DNA from: J054 sp965223095
GTDB lineage: Bacteria > Pseudomonadota > Gammaproteobacteria > Steroidobacterales > GCA-2729495
Direction of reading: 5' to 3'
Assembly: GCA_965223095.1 (NCBI GenBank)
Contig: OZ244979.1
Coordinates: 1,116,001 to 1,180,000 of the forward strand
Length of the DNA stretch: 64,000 nt
Below are positions 25,323 through 32,899 of the stretch, piece by piece. Each line of letters begins with the position of its first letter. Position 1 is the first letter of the stretch. The notes beneath the pieces were generated by a model, which saw nothing but the letters and a program-made list of their open reading frames with translations, was not told the origin of the DNA and ran no database searches. Position numbers and translations under genes: made by a program.

Positions 25323-25889
25323 GTGATTCGCATAGATCCGGCATCGGGGCAAGTTCAGGGTGCCCGGCAGATACCCTCGCCCAATTGCGATGCGCGTCCG
25401 CCTGATTGTCAGCCCGAGTTGATTGTTATACATGGTATTTCCTTACCTCCAGGCGATTACGGTGGACCGTGGATCGACTACTTTTTTACCAATCGACTCG
25501 ATCCTAAAGCGCATCCTTACTTCGAAGAAATTGCAGCTATGCGGGTGTCTAGCCACCTGTTAATTCGTCGCGACGGCGAATTGGTTCAATACGTGCCGCT
25601 GTTCCTACGCGCGTGGCATGCTGGCGAGTCTCATCATGAGGGGCGAGAGCGCTGCAATGATTTTTCCATCGGTATTGAGTTAGAAGGGCTGGACGAACAA
25701 GCTTATGAGCCCGAACAGTATGCCCAGCTCGCCAGGGTGATTTTGCAATTGCGCCGGCAGATACCTTCCTTGGCCAGCGCACCGGTGGTGGGTCATGCGG
25801 ATATCGCGCCGGGCCGTAAAACCGATCCGGGGCCGGCTTTCGATTGGCAGCAGCTTGGGGCTTGCTTGGATACAATGGAGTCAAGATGA
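25323..25889 (+). CDS. ampD: 1,6-anhydro-N-acetylmuramyl-L-alanine amidase AmpD
   Basis: AmpD is a cytoplasmic zinc amidase that cleaves anhydromuropeptides during peptidoglycan recycling and so keeps AmpR-type beta-lactamase signals low. Zinc ligands and active-site blocks are LIVIHGISLPPG, LFLRAWHAGES, CNDFSIGIELEG and GHADIAPGRKTDPGPAFDW. The frame is open far upstream into rsmE, but GTG 25323 is the likely start: GGAGG at 25312-25316 sits six bases ahead of it, while ATG 25317 directly abuts that site. This gives 188 residues, normal for AmpD. The stop overlaps the ampE start as ATGA. Confidence 0.92.
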   Translation: MIRIDPASGQVQGARQIPSPNCDARPPDCQPELIVIHGISLPPGDYGGPWIDYFFTNRLDPKAHPYFEEIAAMRVSSHLLIRRDGELVQYVPLFLRAWHAGESHHEGRERCNDFSIGIELEGLDEQAYEPEQYAQLARVILQLRRQIPSLASAPVVGHADIAPGRKTDPGPAFDWQQLGACLDTMESR

Positions 25890-26782
25890 ATTTATTCGCG
25901 CTGCTGTTGGGCCTGGCCACAGAAAGATTGCTGACCAATCTTTTTCATTTGCGCGAGTTTCGCTGGCTTGATCCAAGCTTGGATGCAGCGTTTAGACGTT
26001 TCGGTCAGTCCGGGCAGCTGGTATGTACCGTCGCTGTCGTGTTAGTCGCGGCTTTACTCGTTCTGCCCGTGGCGGCAGTGGCCTGGCTCCTACATGATGC
26101 CTTGCTGCACATTCCGTACTTTGCCTTCGCGGTGGTGGTCTTGTTGTTCTCCTTGGGTCCAAGAGACCTAAAGCAAGAAGTGGATGATTTTTGCGTGGCG
26201 GTGGAAGCGGGCGACGAACAAGAAGTTCGCCGCCTGGGTAAGTCACTCACTGAATTCGATCTACCCGAGGATGCCGCGGATCAGCTCCGCAGTGTCGAAC
26301 GGGCGGTCTACGTGCAGGCTAACAATCGTGTATTCGGCGTCGTGTTTTGGTTCCTGGTGTTGGGGCCCGCCGGCGCTTGGTTGTTCCGAGTCCTCGATCT
26401 AATGCGCCGGCGTGTCGCCTACCGCTATTCAAGCGATACGGAAGATCCCAGTGCCTTAGCTTCCGTGGTGCGCAGCCTGCATGGCGTATTTGCTTGGATT
26501 CCCGCGCGTTTGCTAGCCATGGGCTATGCCTTGGCGGGGAGTTTTGAGGAGGCCATCGCCGATTGGAAAAGCTACTATCAAAATTGCGCCGAACGGTTTT
26601 TCGACATTAATGATGATGTCGTGGCCACGGCGGGTGCGGGGGCCACGGGCCGGGCTACGGATAGTTGTGAGTTGGCCCCGGCGGCGCGCGTCCGCGCCGC
26701 CATGGACTTAGTCGTGCGAACCTTGTGGCTGATTTGGTGTCCGGCCATTGCCTTATTGACCCTTTACGATTTGGTTACTTGA
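25886..26782 (+). CDS. ampE: AmpE-like inner-membrane protein
   Basis: The protein is 298 residues. It begins MNLFALLLGLATERLLTNLF, as AmpE proteins do, and has about four membrane helices (near residues 45-65, 68-92, 150-170 and 270-295). FGVVFWFLVLGPAGAWLFRVLDLM is the conserved AmpE/CobD-like core. The family is described as a possible sensory or signalling partner of AmpD; it also resembles CobD of B12 synthesis, and B12 genes follow, but the coupling to ampD favours AmpE. ATG 25886 overlaps the ampD stop and has TGGAG ahead. Confidence 0.85.
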   Translation: MNLFALLLGLATERLLTNLFHLREFRWLDPSLDAAFRRFGQSGQLVCTVAVVLVAALLVLPVAAVAWLLHDALLHIPYFAFAVVVLLFSLGPRDLKQEVDDFCVAVEAGDEQEVRRLGKSLTEFDLPEDAADQLRSVERAVYVQANNRVFGVVFWFLVLGPAGAWLFRVLDLMRRRVAYRYSSDTEDPSALASVVRSLHGVFAWIPARLLAMGYALAGSFEEAIADWKSYYQNCAERFFDINDDVVATAGAGATGRATDSCELAPAARVRAAMDLVVRTLWLIWCPAIALLTLYDLVT

Positions 26783-26789
26783 GTCCACG

Positions 26790-27647
26790 TTGAATTTCCG
26801 CTTTCGCGTCTTCGCGCCACTGCTGCTCATTTTTGTTGGGGCCTGTGATCAGCAGTTGCCGGCAAGCGTGCCCCCCGTCGACCGCGCGCAAAGAATCGTC
26901 AGTTTGGCGCCGCACTTGGGCGAATTGGTGTTTGCCGCGGGTGCGGGCGATTATCTAGTGGGTGTTTCCGAGTTCACGGATTTTCCAGCGGCTGTTACGG
27001 GCTTGCCACGTGTCGGTGATGCTTTTCGCGTGGACTACGAGATCCTGGCCAGCTTGTCTCCGGACCTGATCCTGAGCTGGTCATCGGGCAATCCTCGCCA
27101 GGTAGTGGAGCGTTTAAAGCGGCTGGGTTATCGCGTTGTTTCTCTTGAGGCTGAAACCCTTGAAGATGTGGCGGCGCAATTGGAAGTGATCGGTGAACTC
27201 GCAGGTACGCTACCCGTGGCGCGGCGAACTGCCATGGAATACCGGCAAGGTCTAAATGATTTGCGTTTGGCCTATGCGCAGCGAGCGCGAATCTCGGTGT
27301 TTTATCAAGTCTCCCAGCAACCTTTACTCACGGTGAATGACCGCCATCTGATTGGTCAGGTCATTCGGCTATGTGGCGGAAAAAACCTATTCGGTGAAAT
27401 GCCCGACAAGGTTCCCGCCGTGTCGCCGGAAGCGGTGCTAGATCAAGCGCCTGAGGTGGTATTGGCGGGACTCTACGACGCCGATGCTGCCGCTAATCTG
27501 GACTATTGGCGCGCCTGGAAAGCTTTGCCGGCTGCAAGCCATGAGCGTATCTACGGGGTCAATGCCGATTTTCTGAGTCGTCCCGGCCCGCGATTATTAG
27601 CCGGCGCCCGTGAACTCTGCGAAACCTTAGACCGAGCCAGGAACTAG
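26790..27647 (+). CDS. btuF: BtuF-like cobalamin/metal-chelate substrate-binding lipoprotein
   Basis: The 285-residue protein has a signal peptide with lipobox (LLIFVGAC, Cys about 19) and a helical-backbone metal-receptor fold: RIVSLAPHLGELVFAAGAGDYLVGV, SPDLILSWSSGNP, then NLFGEMPDKVPAVSPEAVLDQAPEVVL. The SLAPHxxE motif is usual for cobalamin-binding BtuF. The start is TTG 26790; no ATG fits. It follows ampE by seven bases. The nearby BtuB receptor, riboswitch and ATPase support B12 uptake, though vitamin specificity is inferred. Confidence 0.83.
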   Translation: MNFRFRVFAPLLLIFVGACDQQLPASVPPVDRAQRIVSLAPHLGELVFAAGAGDYLVGVSEFTDFPAAVTGLPRVGDAFRVDYEILASLSPDLILSWSSGNPRQVVERLKRLGYRVVSLEAETLEDVAAQLEVIGELAGTLPVARRTAMEYRQGLNDLRLAYAQRARISVFYQVSQQPLLTVNDRHLIGQVIRLCGGKNLFGEMPDKVPAVSPEAVLDQAPEVVLAGLYDADAAANLDYWRAWKALPAASHERIYGVNADFLSRPGPRLLAGARELCETLDRARN

Positions 27648-27650
27648 GTT

Positions 27651-28202
27651 TCAACTATTGCCTTTCTGCCAGAGGGTTTCCTGATCACCGGCAGTTCGGT
27701 TGAGGGCCCGAGCCAACACAAATAGCAAGTCTGATAGGCGATTAAGATATTTCAAGCCATGCTCATTAACTTCTTCGGCGCTGGCCAGCGTCCAAGCTCT
27801 GCGCTCGGCACGCCGACAAATGGCCCGCGCCATGTGGCAGGCTGCACCGGCCTGGCTGCCCCCGGGCAGTATGAAATCTTTTAGTGGCGGTAGCTCGCTG
27901 TTGACGTCATCCAGCAGCCGCTCGAGGCCGGCGACCGCCGGTTCATCGATGGCTTGATGTCCGGGCATGCACAGCTCACCACCCAGATCAAACAACTGAT
28001 GTTGAATCCGGATCAAGGCGGTGTGAATACCTTCGGGTAGGTCCGCTGTGGCCAAAAGCACGCCGACGGCGGAATTTAACTCGTCGACCGCGCCATAGGC
28101 TTCTACGCGGGTCGCATCCTTGGCGACGCGATCACCATTGCCCAGGCCTGTTGTGCCTTGGTCACCGGTACGCGTATAAATTTTTGATAATCGATTGCCC
28201 AT
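27651..28202 (-). CDS. PduO/MMAB-type ATP:cob(I)alamin adenosyltransferase
   Basis: The enzyme transfers adenosyl from ATP to cob(I)alamin to make coenzyme B12. The 183-residue protein starts KIYTRTGDQGTTGLGNGDRV, the ATP-binding motif of the family, then VEAYGAVDELNSAVGVL, and near the end CRRAERRAWTL and LNRLSDLLFVLARALN, which carry the conserved Arg and Asp residues. It converges on btuF with three bases between the stops and lies downstream of btuB on the same strand. Confidence 0.95.
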   Translation of the reverse strand: MGNRLSKIYTRTGDQGTTGLGNGDRVAKDATRVEAYGAVDELNSAVGVLLATADLPEGIHTALIRIQHQLFDLGGELCMPGHQAIDEPAVAGLERLLDDVNSELPPLKDFILPGGSQAGAACHMARAICRRAERRAWTLASAEEVNEHGLKYLNRLSDLLFVLARALNRTAGDQETLWQKGNS

Positions 28203-28485
28203 GGGCCCAATGATTACAGAACTGGCCGTGGCTGGCGAACCGCTTTATCAAGGCGGCTATTCTGGCGTTTGTGTAGTGCCTCGCGGCGAGGCAGCCAGCA
28301 CTCGCCGCCAGGTGAATCGCCGTTACGCACACAGCCTCGACCGGTACCGCGACAGCGGCTTTCGGCCTAATCGTCTGGGCCAGTGCACAATCACAGCGTA
28401 GCCACCGGCCAGAAATTTCGAGGTTGGCGCAGAATTATCACCGATCGCCAACGACACGCTTGGCAAGGCGGCTAATCTCGCGAGT
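28203..28485. other. Intergenic stretch between btuB and the adenosyltransferase gene
   Basis: No coding frame with a recognisable product was found here. It holds a short inverted repeat (GCCTCGC at 28278-28284 and GCGAGGC at 28286-28292) without a T-run. The promoter of the adenosyltransferase gene may lie here unless it is read through from btuB. Confidence 0.5.
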
Positions 28486-30381
28486 CTAATCTCCCAGCTC
28501 GATGCGCAACCCCAGGTAGTAAGCATCGCCGGGTGTTTGATAGCCGAAGACATTTTGATAGTCCTCGTCAAAGAGATTTTCGGCCCGGGCATAGACCTCC
28601 ACTTTTTTTGACAGCGCATAGGAGGCGGCCAGATTGACGAGCGTGTAGTCATCAAGGGTGACGGTGTTGGCCGGGAAGCTCGAAAAGTCCAGATCGGTTT
28701 GTTCGCCGGTATACGAAACATTCAAATTCAGATTGAGTCGCTGATCCAGTGCCGCATAGTTGAAGTTAGCCGCCGCCGCATGGCGTGGACGACGAATTTC
28801 ACGCCGTTTACCCCCGGCCGGATTGGATTCCTGAGACTGTGTGTAGGTGTAGCTGAATTGACCGCTAAAGTTTTCGGCAAACCTTGCGCGAAGGCTGGTT
28901 TCTACGCCCTGCCGGCGACTGGTGCCGGTCGCATTGTCAACCGTCGTAAATAGACTTTGAATCTCATCTTCGAGCTTGGCGGAAAAGTAGGTGACATCAG
29001 CAATCAAAGCCCGGTTCCAGAGGGCTTGCTCGATGCCGAAATCCCAGCCTTTGGATTCTTCTGGTTTTAGATTTGGGTTGCCAATGAAAGAGCCAGAAAT
29101 AAAGCCGAACAACTCAATAAACGTGGGCTTTTTCATGCCGCTGCCATAGCTTGAGTGAAAGCGGGTATCGGTAGTATCGAGCTGATAGCTAGCGGTGACT
29201 CTAAAGCTGGTTTTGTCTTTGAAATCGCTATTATCGTCGCGGCGTAGGCTCATGGACGTTGACAACGCTTGCCAGGGTTGCGCGATGAGTTCGGCCACAT
29301 AGCCGGTGCTGTTTCGATCCTGACTTTGGTCCGCCCCGGCAAAGCCGATGAACTGCTGTGAGAATTCTTCTCGTTCGTGATCAACGGCCAATATAATTTG
29401 ATAGTCGCCCTTTGCCGTGGGGAGCGCGTAGCTGGTCTGATAAGCGAGGCTAGTCTTATCGCCCGCTTGCGCATCGGTGAGCGTACCGTCAGCAAGATTT
29501 TTCCGGTCGGATTCGGTGTAGCCGAGTTGCAGTCTATGCTGCCAGCGCTGTTCCATCAGTTCCAGTTCAGCGGTTCCCTGTAATGCTGTCAGCTCGACAT
29601 TGGAGACTCGATCCGCATCCGTCGGCAAACCGGTGAGAAAGGTATCGTCGAATGCCGATTTGCCATCGCTGTGCCGGGCCGAAAACCCAAAGCGTAGAAA
29701 TTCCGTGGCGCGGATCTGGTTGTTCCAAACGAGAGATGTATTTTCATAGCCGTCGTCTTCGTCTCCGAGCAGGGCGACGTTTGAACCGTTCGTATCAAAG
29801 CGTGACAGCAGCAGGTCATTGCGCATGGGGCCCCAATTGCCGCCAATGCTTGCAGCAACGCGGCGGGTATCGAAGGACCCCGCTTCCACGGATAGATTGC
29901 CGCGTAATGGTCCTTTACCCCGGCGGGTGATGATGTTGATGGCGCCTGCCACGGCATCGCTGCCCCACAGGGCGCTTTGTGGGCCGCGAACTAACTCGAT
30001 TCGTTCGATATCCCAAGTGCCTAACTGCTCGAAGCTAAATTCATCGCCGGTGGTGGCTTCGTTCATTTCGATGCCATCGATCAGCACCAACAAATGATTA
30101 GCTTCTGCGCCGCGAATACGAATTTGCGCTTGGGCGCCTGGTCCACCGGCTTGGCTGACGGATACGCCGGGAAGATCTTGCAAAATGTCCGTTGCCAGCC
30201 AACTTTGTCGCTGTTCGATGTGCTCGCGGTCGACAACCGAGATGGCGCTACCCACTCTAGACTTCTCAAGTGGCGTTCGGCTGGCGGTACTGACGATATC
30301 TTCGATGTCTTCTTGGGCAGACGCGTAAAAGGACAGGCTCGCGGCAACGATGGCCACCAGCAGTTGTTGGTTTGAGCTCAC
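28486..30381 (-). CDS. btuB: BtuB-type TonB-dependent vitamin B12 receptor
   Basis: The outer-membrane receptor is 631 residues from GTG 30381, which follows GGGAG at a spacing of nine bases; the frame is open upstream but that part is the riboswitch. A signal peptide ends near ASLSFYASA, the TonB box is IVSTASRT, the plug has TDILQDLPGVSVSQ, IRGAEANHLLVLIDGIEMN and VRGPQSALWGSDAVAGAINI, and the barrel ends in YYLGLRIELG. The plug wording (AQAQIRIRGAEANHLL) and length are typical of BtuB. Control by the upstream cobalamin riboswitch strongly supports cobalamin as ligand. Confidence 0.93.
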   Translation of the reverse strand: MSSNQQLLVAIVAASLSFYASAQEDIEDIVSTASRTPLEKSRVGSAISVVDREHIEQRQSWLATDILQDLPGVSVSQAGGPGAQAQIRIRGAEANHLLVLIDGIEMNEATTGDEFSFEQLGTWDIERIELVRGPQSALWGSDAVAGAINIITRRGKGPLRGNLSVEAGSFDTRRVAASIGGNWGPMRNDLLLSRFDTNGSNVALLGDEDDGYENTSLVWNNQIRATEFLRFGFSARHSDGKSAFDDTFLTGLPTDADRVSNVELTALQGTAELELMEQRWQHRLQLGYTESDRKNLADGTLTDAQAGDKTSLAYQTSYALPTAKGDYQIILAVDHEREEFSQQFIGFAGADQSQDRNSTGYVAELIAQPWQALSTSMSLRRDDNSDFKDKTSFRVTASYQLDTTDTRFHSSYGSGMKKPTFIELFGFISGSFIGNPNLKPEESKGWDFGIEQALWNRALIADVTYFSAKLEDEIQSLFTTVDNATGTSRRQGVETSLRARFAENFSGQFSYTYTQSQESNPAGGKRREIRRPRHAAAANFNYAALDQRLNLNLNVSYTGEQTDLDFSSFPANTVTLDDYTLVNLAASYALSKKVEVYARAENLFDEDYQNVFGYQTPGDAYYLGLRIELGD

Positions 30382-30497
30382 TGGATAATTCTCCCACCCA
30401 CGGTTCCCCGCGTGGCTTGGTACTACACACTGTGAAGGGCAGGAGCATGCATGGCGCGGCCGGAATGCGGCTGGCCAGGCGCCCGCCGCACCCTCAC

Positions 30498-30720
30498 CCA
30501 CATACCAGGCCGGTCTCCGGGCTTACGAGCGGACGTGCAGACGTCGCATGGATTCACCTTCCCACGCACAATGCGCAGTGGCTGCGGGCCCAGGGATGGA
30601 CCGCGCTGAATCGATGGCTACTCGATTACCGTTGCGGGGGCAGCGCCGGAATCATCCGATCAATCGATCGACTTACACCGGCTTCCCGTTATTCCAAGCT
30701 GTCGCTTGGAAACACCTAGT
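30498..30720 (-). ncRNA. Cobalamin riboswitch (B12 aptamer) in the btuB leader
   Basis: Reading the minus strand, the conserved pieces appear in order: GGTGTTTCC near the 5' end (about 30718), GGGAAGCCGGTG at about 30690, GCTGCCCCCGCAACGGTAA (about 30645-30627), GCCACTGCGC, GGGAAGGTGAA, and AGCCCGGAGACCGGCCTG (about 30523-30506) matching the closing aptamer motif. The aptamer ends about 120 bases before the btuB start. No terminator hairpin with a T-run lies in between; a CCACG/CGTGG hairpin next to the GGGAG ribosome-binding site suggests that B12 blocks translation instead. Confidence 0.93.
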
Positions 30721-30726
30721 TGTTTC

Positions 30727-30755
30727 ACTCTATCGAGGCTGCCATGAGAATTCAA
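30727..30755 (-). promoter_or_regulatory. Candidate sigma-70 promoter for the riboswitch-btuB transcript
   Basis: On the minus strand TTGAAT (30755-30750) and TAGAGT (30732-30727) are 17 bases apart and end just before the aptamer 5' end. Each hexamer matches four of six consensus bases. The -35 box overlaps the stop codon of the upstream ATPase gene. This is a reading by eye. Confidence 0.45.
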
Positions 30756-31594
30756 CTTGCACCCAGGGGCAACAGGACGCTTTCACCGTCGCGACTAAAA
30801 CGGTGAAAGGGCGTGCTATACAGGGCTTCTAGTTTTTTTTCCGTCAACAGTTCAGCAGCTTTGCCGTATTCCCAGTGGCCGTCGCCGAATAGCAGCAGCA
30901 CCGAATCCGCGCATCTTGAGGCCAGTACCGGGTCGTGCAGACTGGCCAGCACACAGCGCCCTTGTGCTGTTAGCGCTTTGAGGCAATCGATCAGCGCCAG
31001 GCGGTGCAGCGGATCCAGATGATTCATCGGCTCATCCAGTAGCAAGATTCTTGGATCCTGAACCAGCAAGGTGGCCATGGCCAGGCGCCGCCGTTCCCCG
31101 CCGGATAAAGCCTGTGCCGGACGCTTTTCCAAACCGTCGAGGTCCATGGTTTTCAGCGCTGCTCGCGCCAAGGCGATATCCGCCGCCGTTTCCCATTGCC
31201 AGAAGCCCAGACGAACATGGCGGCCTAACAGCGCGGTTTCCAACACGCTGGTTGGAAAATGATCTTCCTGCTGCTGCAAAAGCAGCCCCAGCTCCTCGGC
31301 GACACGACCGCGGTCCATGGCGGACAAATTGTTTCCACCCAGGCTAACCGTCCCGCCGAGCGGAGATCGCAAGCCGGCCAGCGTGTGCAGCGTGATGGTT
31401 TTGCCAACACCATTGGGCCCCAGCATACAGACGAATTCACCGGCCAGTAGATCTAAGCCCAGCTGATCAACCAAGACTCGACCGTTCACGCCCACAGTCA
31501 GGGCCTTGCAACTGAGTGGGTGATGAGACCGGGTCTCTTGATTGATGGATTCGGTGTGCATGGCTGTGGACATTGGCGACGGTGACCCTAACAT
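30752..31594 (-). CDS. btuD: ABC transporter ATP-binding protein (BtuD/FecE-like)
   Basis: The 280-residue ATPase has Walker A GPNGVGKT (about residues 59-66), Q-loop LLLQQQEDHF, signature LSGGERRRLAMA, Walker B RILLLDEP and H-loop ASLHD. The order and the WQW insertion after GRHVRLGF are typical of ATPases for FecCD-type importers of B12, haem or siderophores. It lies directly upstream of the riboswitch-btuB unit on the same strand, so B12 is the probable substrate. The matching permease (BtuC) is not next to it. The start is uncertain: ATG 31594 or internal ATGs at residues 8 and 12. Confidence 0.8.
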   Translation of the reverse strand: MLGSPSPMSTAMHTESINQETRSHHPLSCKALTVGVNGRVLVDQLGLDLLAGEFVCMLGPNGVGKTITLHTLAGLRSPLGGTVSLGGNNLSAMDRGRVAEELGLLLQQQEDHFPTSVLETALLGRHVRLGFWQWETAADIALARAALKTMDLDGLEKRPAQALSGGERRRLAMATLLVQDPRILLLDEPMNHLDPLHRLALIDCLKALTAQGRCVLASLHDPVLASRCADSVLLLFGDGHWEYGKAAELLTEKKLEALYSTPFHRFSRDGESVLLPLGAS

Positions 31595-32115
31595 TTATCT
31601 TGACGTGCACGTTGCCAAGTAGCTGTGTTGCCTCTATTAACCGCTAATTTGTTTTCTCTTTAGTTCAGTCACGAGGCCTCTCAACAGGCTACATTTTGAG
31701 GCTTGGCCGTGTCTACACTCTTATGGGCGCCAAGGCGATTCAGCCAGGAACGTGCTACGCCTGAGATGGCTGTCCAAATGGTCCAAATAAGTCGATTGGG
31801 AATGCGCGTGATGCCAAGACGAGCTATTTCACGGTGCCAATATTCATCGACGAGCTCACTGGCCGGTGGATATTCGACCGCGACGCGTGAGTCGAAACAT
31901 CGTGGAAATTTGAGTCACATCCGCTTATCGTACCTTTGCGCAAATCACAACAATCAATTGGCGAATGGCCGGGTAGCCGCTAGCGGGCGCCAATCACCGC
32001 GTGGTCTAGTCTGACTGAAATGATTGCAGCCGCTCAGTGGCCTTGAGGCTGAAACCGTCCGCGGCGCCGATGCGAAATCACTACACTGCCCAGGATACGA
32101 TTTTAGGGGGATGCC
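31595..32115. other. Gene-poor gap with a degenerate repeat
   Basis: No convincing gene lies here. A minus-strand frame of 77 codons (31681-31914) has protein-like composition but no ATG, GTG or TTG start, so it may be a remnant. A repeat copy at about 31757-31796 resembles two copies near 34.25 kb. TTAGGGGG at the right edge is the ribosome-binding site of the next gene. Confidence 0.5.
31757..31796. repeat. Copy of a short dispersed repeat
   Basis: acgcctgagatggctgtcc followed by aaatggtccaaataagtcg resembles the two copies at 34223-34289 (consensus GCGyCTAAGryGGyyGTCC then AAwTAAGTCG). This copy has an internal duplication of the GTCCAAAT part. Confidence 0.55.
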
Positions 32116-32832
32116 ATGGGATTACTGTCCGCCGCTTTTATTGCCGTTGCGCTCATCGATTTCGCCGTGCTGGTTTGGGCGGTGTGGATCTACCAGAAAC
32201 ATCCCAGCACCCCGCTGTGGCTGGCGACGGTGCCTTTTGGGTTGCTTTGGTATGACAACGTGGTGATTGGTTTGGGTAGCACGATTGGTGAGGGTGAGAT
32301 GCTGATTAACCTCAACACCATTCGATTTCTTGCGCACTATGTTTTTCTGCCGTTCGCCATCGTCGCGTTGGCCGCGCTGGCGCGTCATGCGGGCTTTAGG
32401 TGGGCACAGCCGTGGTATTTCATGGCCGCCTTTGCCTCACTAGCCATGTATTTTATTTTGCATGATCTTTTTCTATTCAAAAATTCTAACTTCTACCCGT
32501 CCTGTTTTGCCGACACCCTGCGCTATACCACCAGCATTCGCGAATACACCGCTTGCTCGCCCGATGCTATCATCGGTGCGGGTGCCAGTATCCCACCCAT
32601 TCCCGCAATAACTTTGAGCAACTTGCAAATTATCTTCGGGGCTTATCTTTGGTGGAAGGTCGGCTACAAGTGGCTTTTTTTGGTGTCAGTTGTGGTGTTG
32701 GGGCTTTTCGCCATTCCCTATGGGGCCACCGGCGGTATTTTCAGCAATATCGGTGAGCCCATCATTAGCGGCATGTTACTGGTGACCATCGTTTGGATCA
32801 CGAAGCATCGTGAGAGTTGGCGAGACAGGTGA
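32116..32832 (+). CDS. Unidentified integral membrane protein
   Basis: The 238-residue protein has about six or seven predicted membrane helices: LLSAAFIAVALIDFAVLVWA, PLWLATVPFGLLWYDNVVI, FLAHYVFLPFAIVALAALA, WYFMAAFASLAMYFILHD, LQIIFGAYLWWKVGYKW with LFLVSVVVLGLFAI, and PIISGMLLVTIVWI. The loop at about residues 115-160 has two cysteines (PSCFADT, TACSPDA) that could form a disulphide if periplasmic. I do not recognise the family. AGGGGG seven bases ahead of ATG 32116 supports the start. It stands alone between a repeat-bearing gap and a convergent gene. Confidence 0.7.
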   Translation: MGLLSAAFIAVALIDFAVLVWAVWIYQKHPSTPLWLATVPFGLLWYDNVVIGLGSTIGEGEMLINLNTIRFLAHYVFLPFAIVALAALARHAGFRWAQPWYFMAAFASLAMYFILHDLFLFKNSNFYPSCFADTLRYTTSIREYTACSPDAIIGAGASIPPIPAITLSNLQIIFGAYLWWKVGYKWLFLVSVVVLGLFAIPYGATGGIFSNIGEPIISGMLLVTIVWITKHRESWRDR

Positions 32833-32899
32833 GTTGACGGTCAGACAGTGGCGGCAATAGAAGTGCTTCATAGTCGGGATCACCTATTTCGACAGTTTT

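Noticed and set aside
28195..28401. Short plus-strand frame in the btuB-adenosyltransferase gap
   Set aside because: 68 codons, no ribosome-binding site, no family similarity; it begins inside the adenosyltransferase gene on the other strand.
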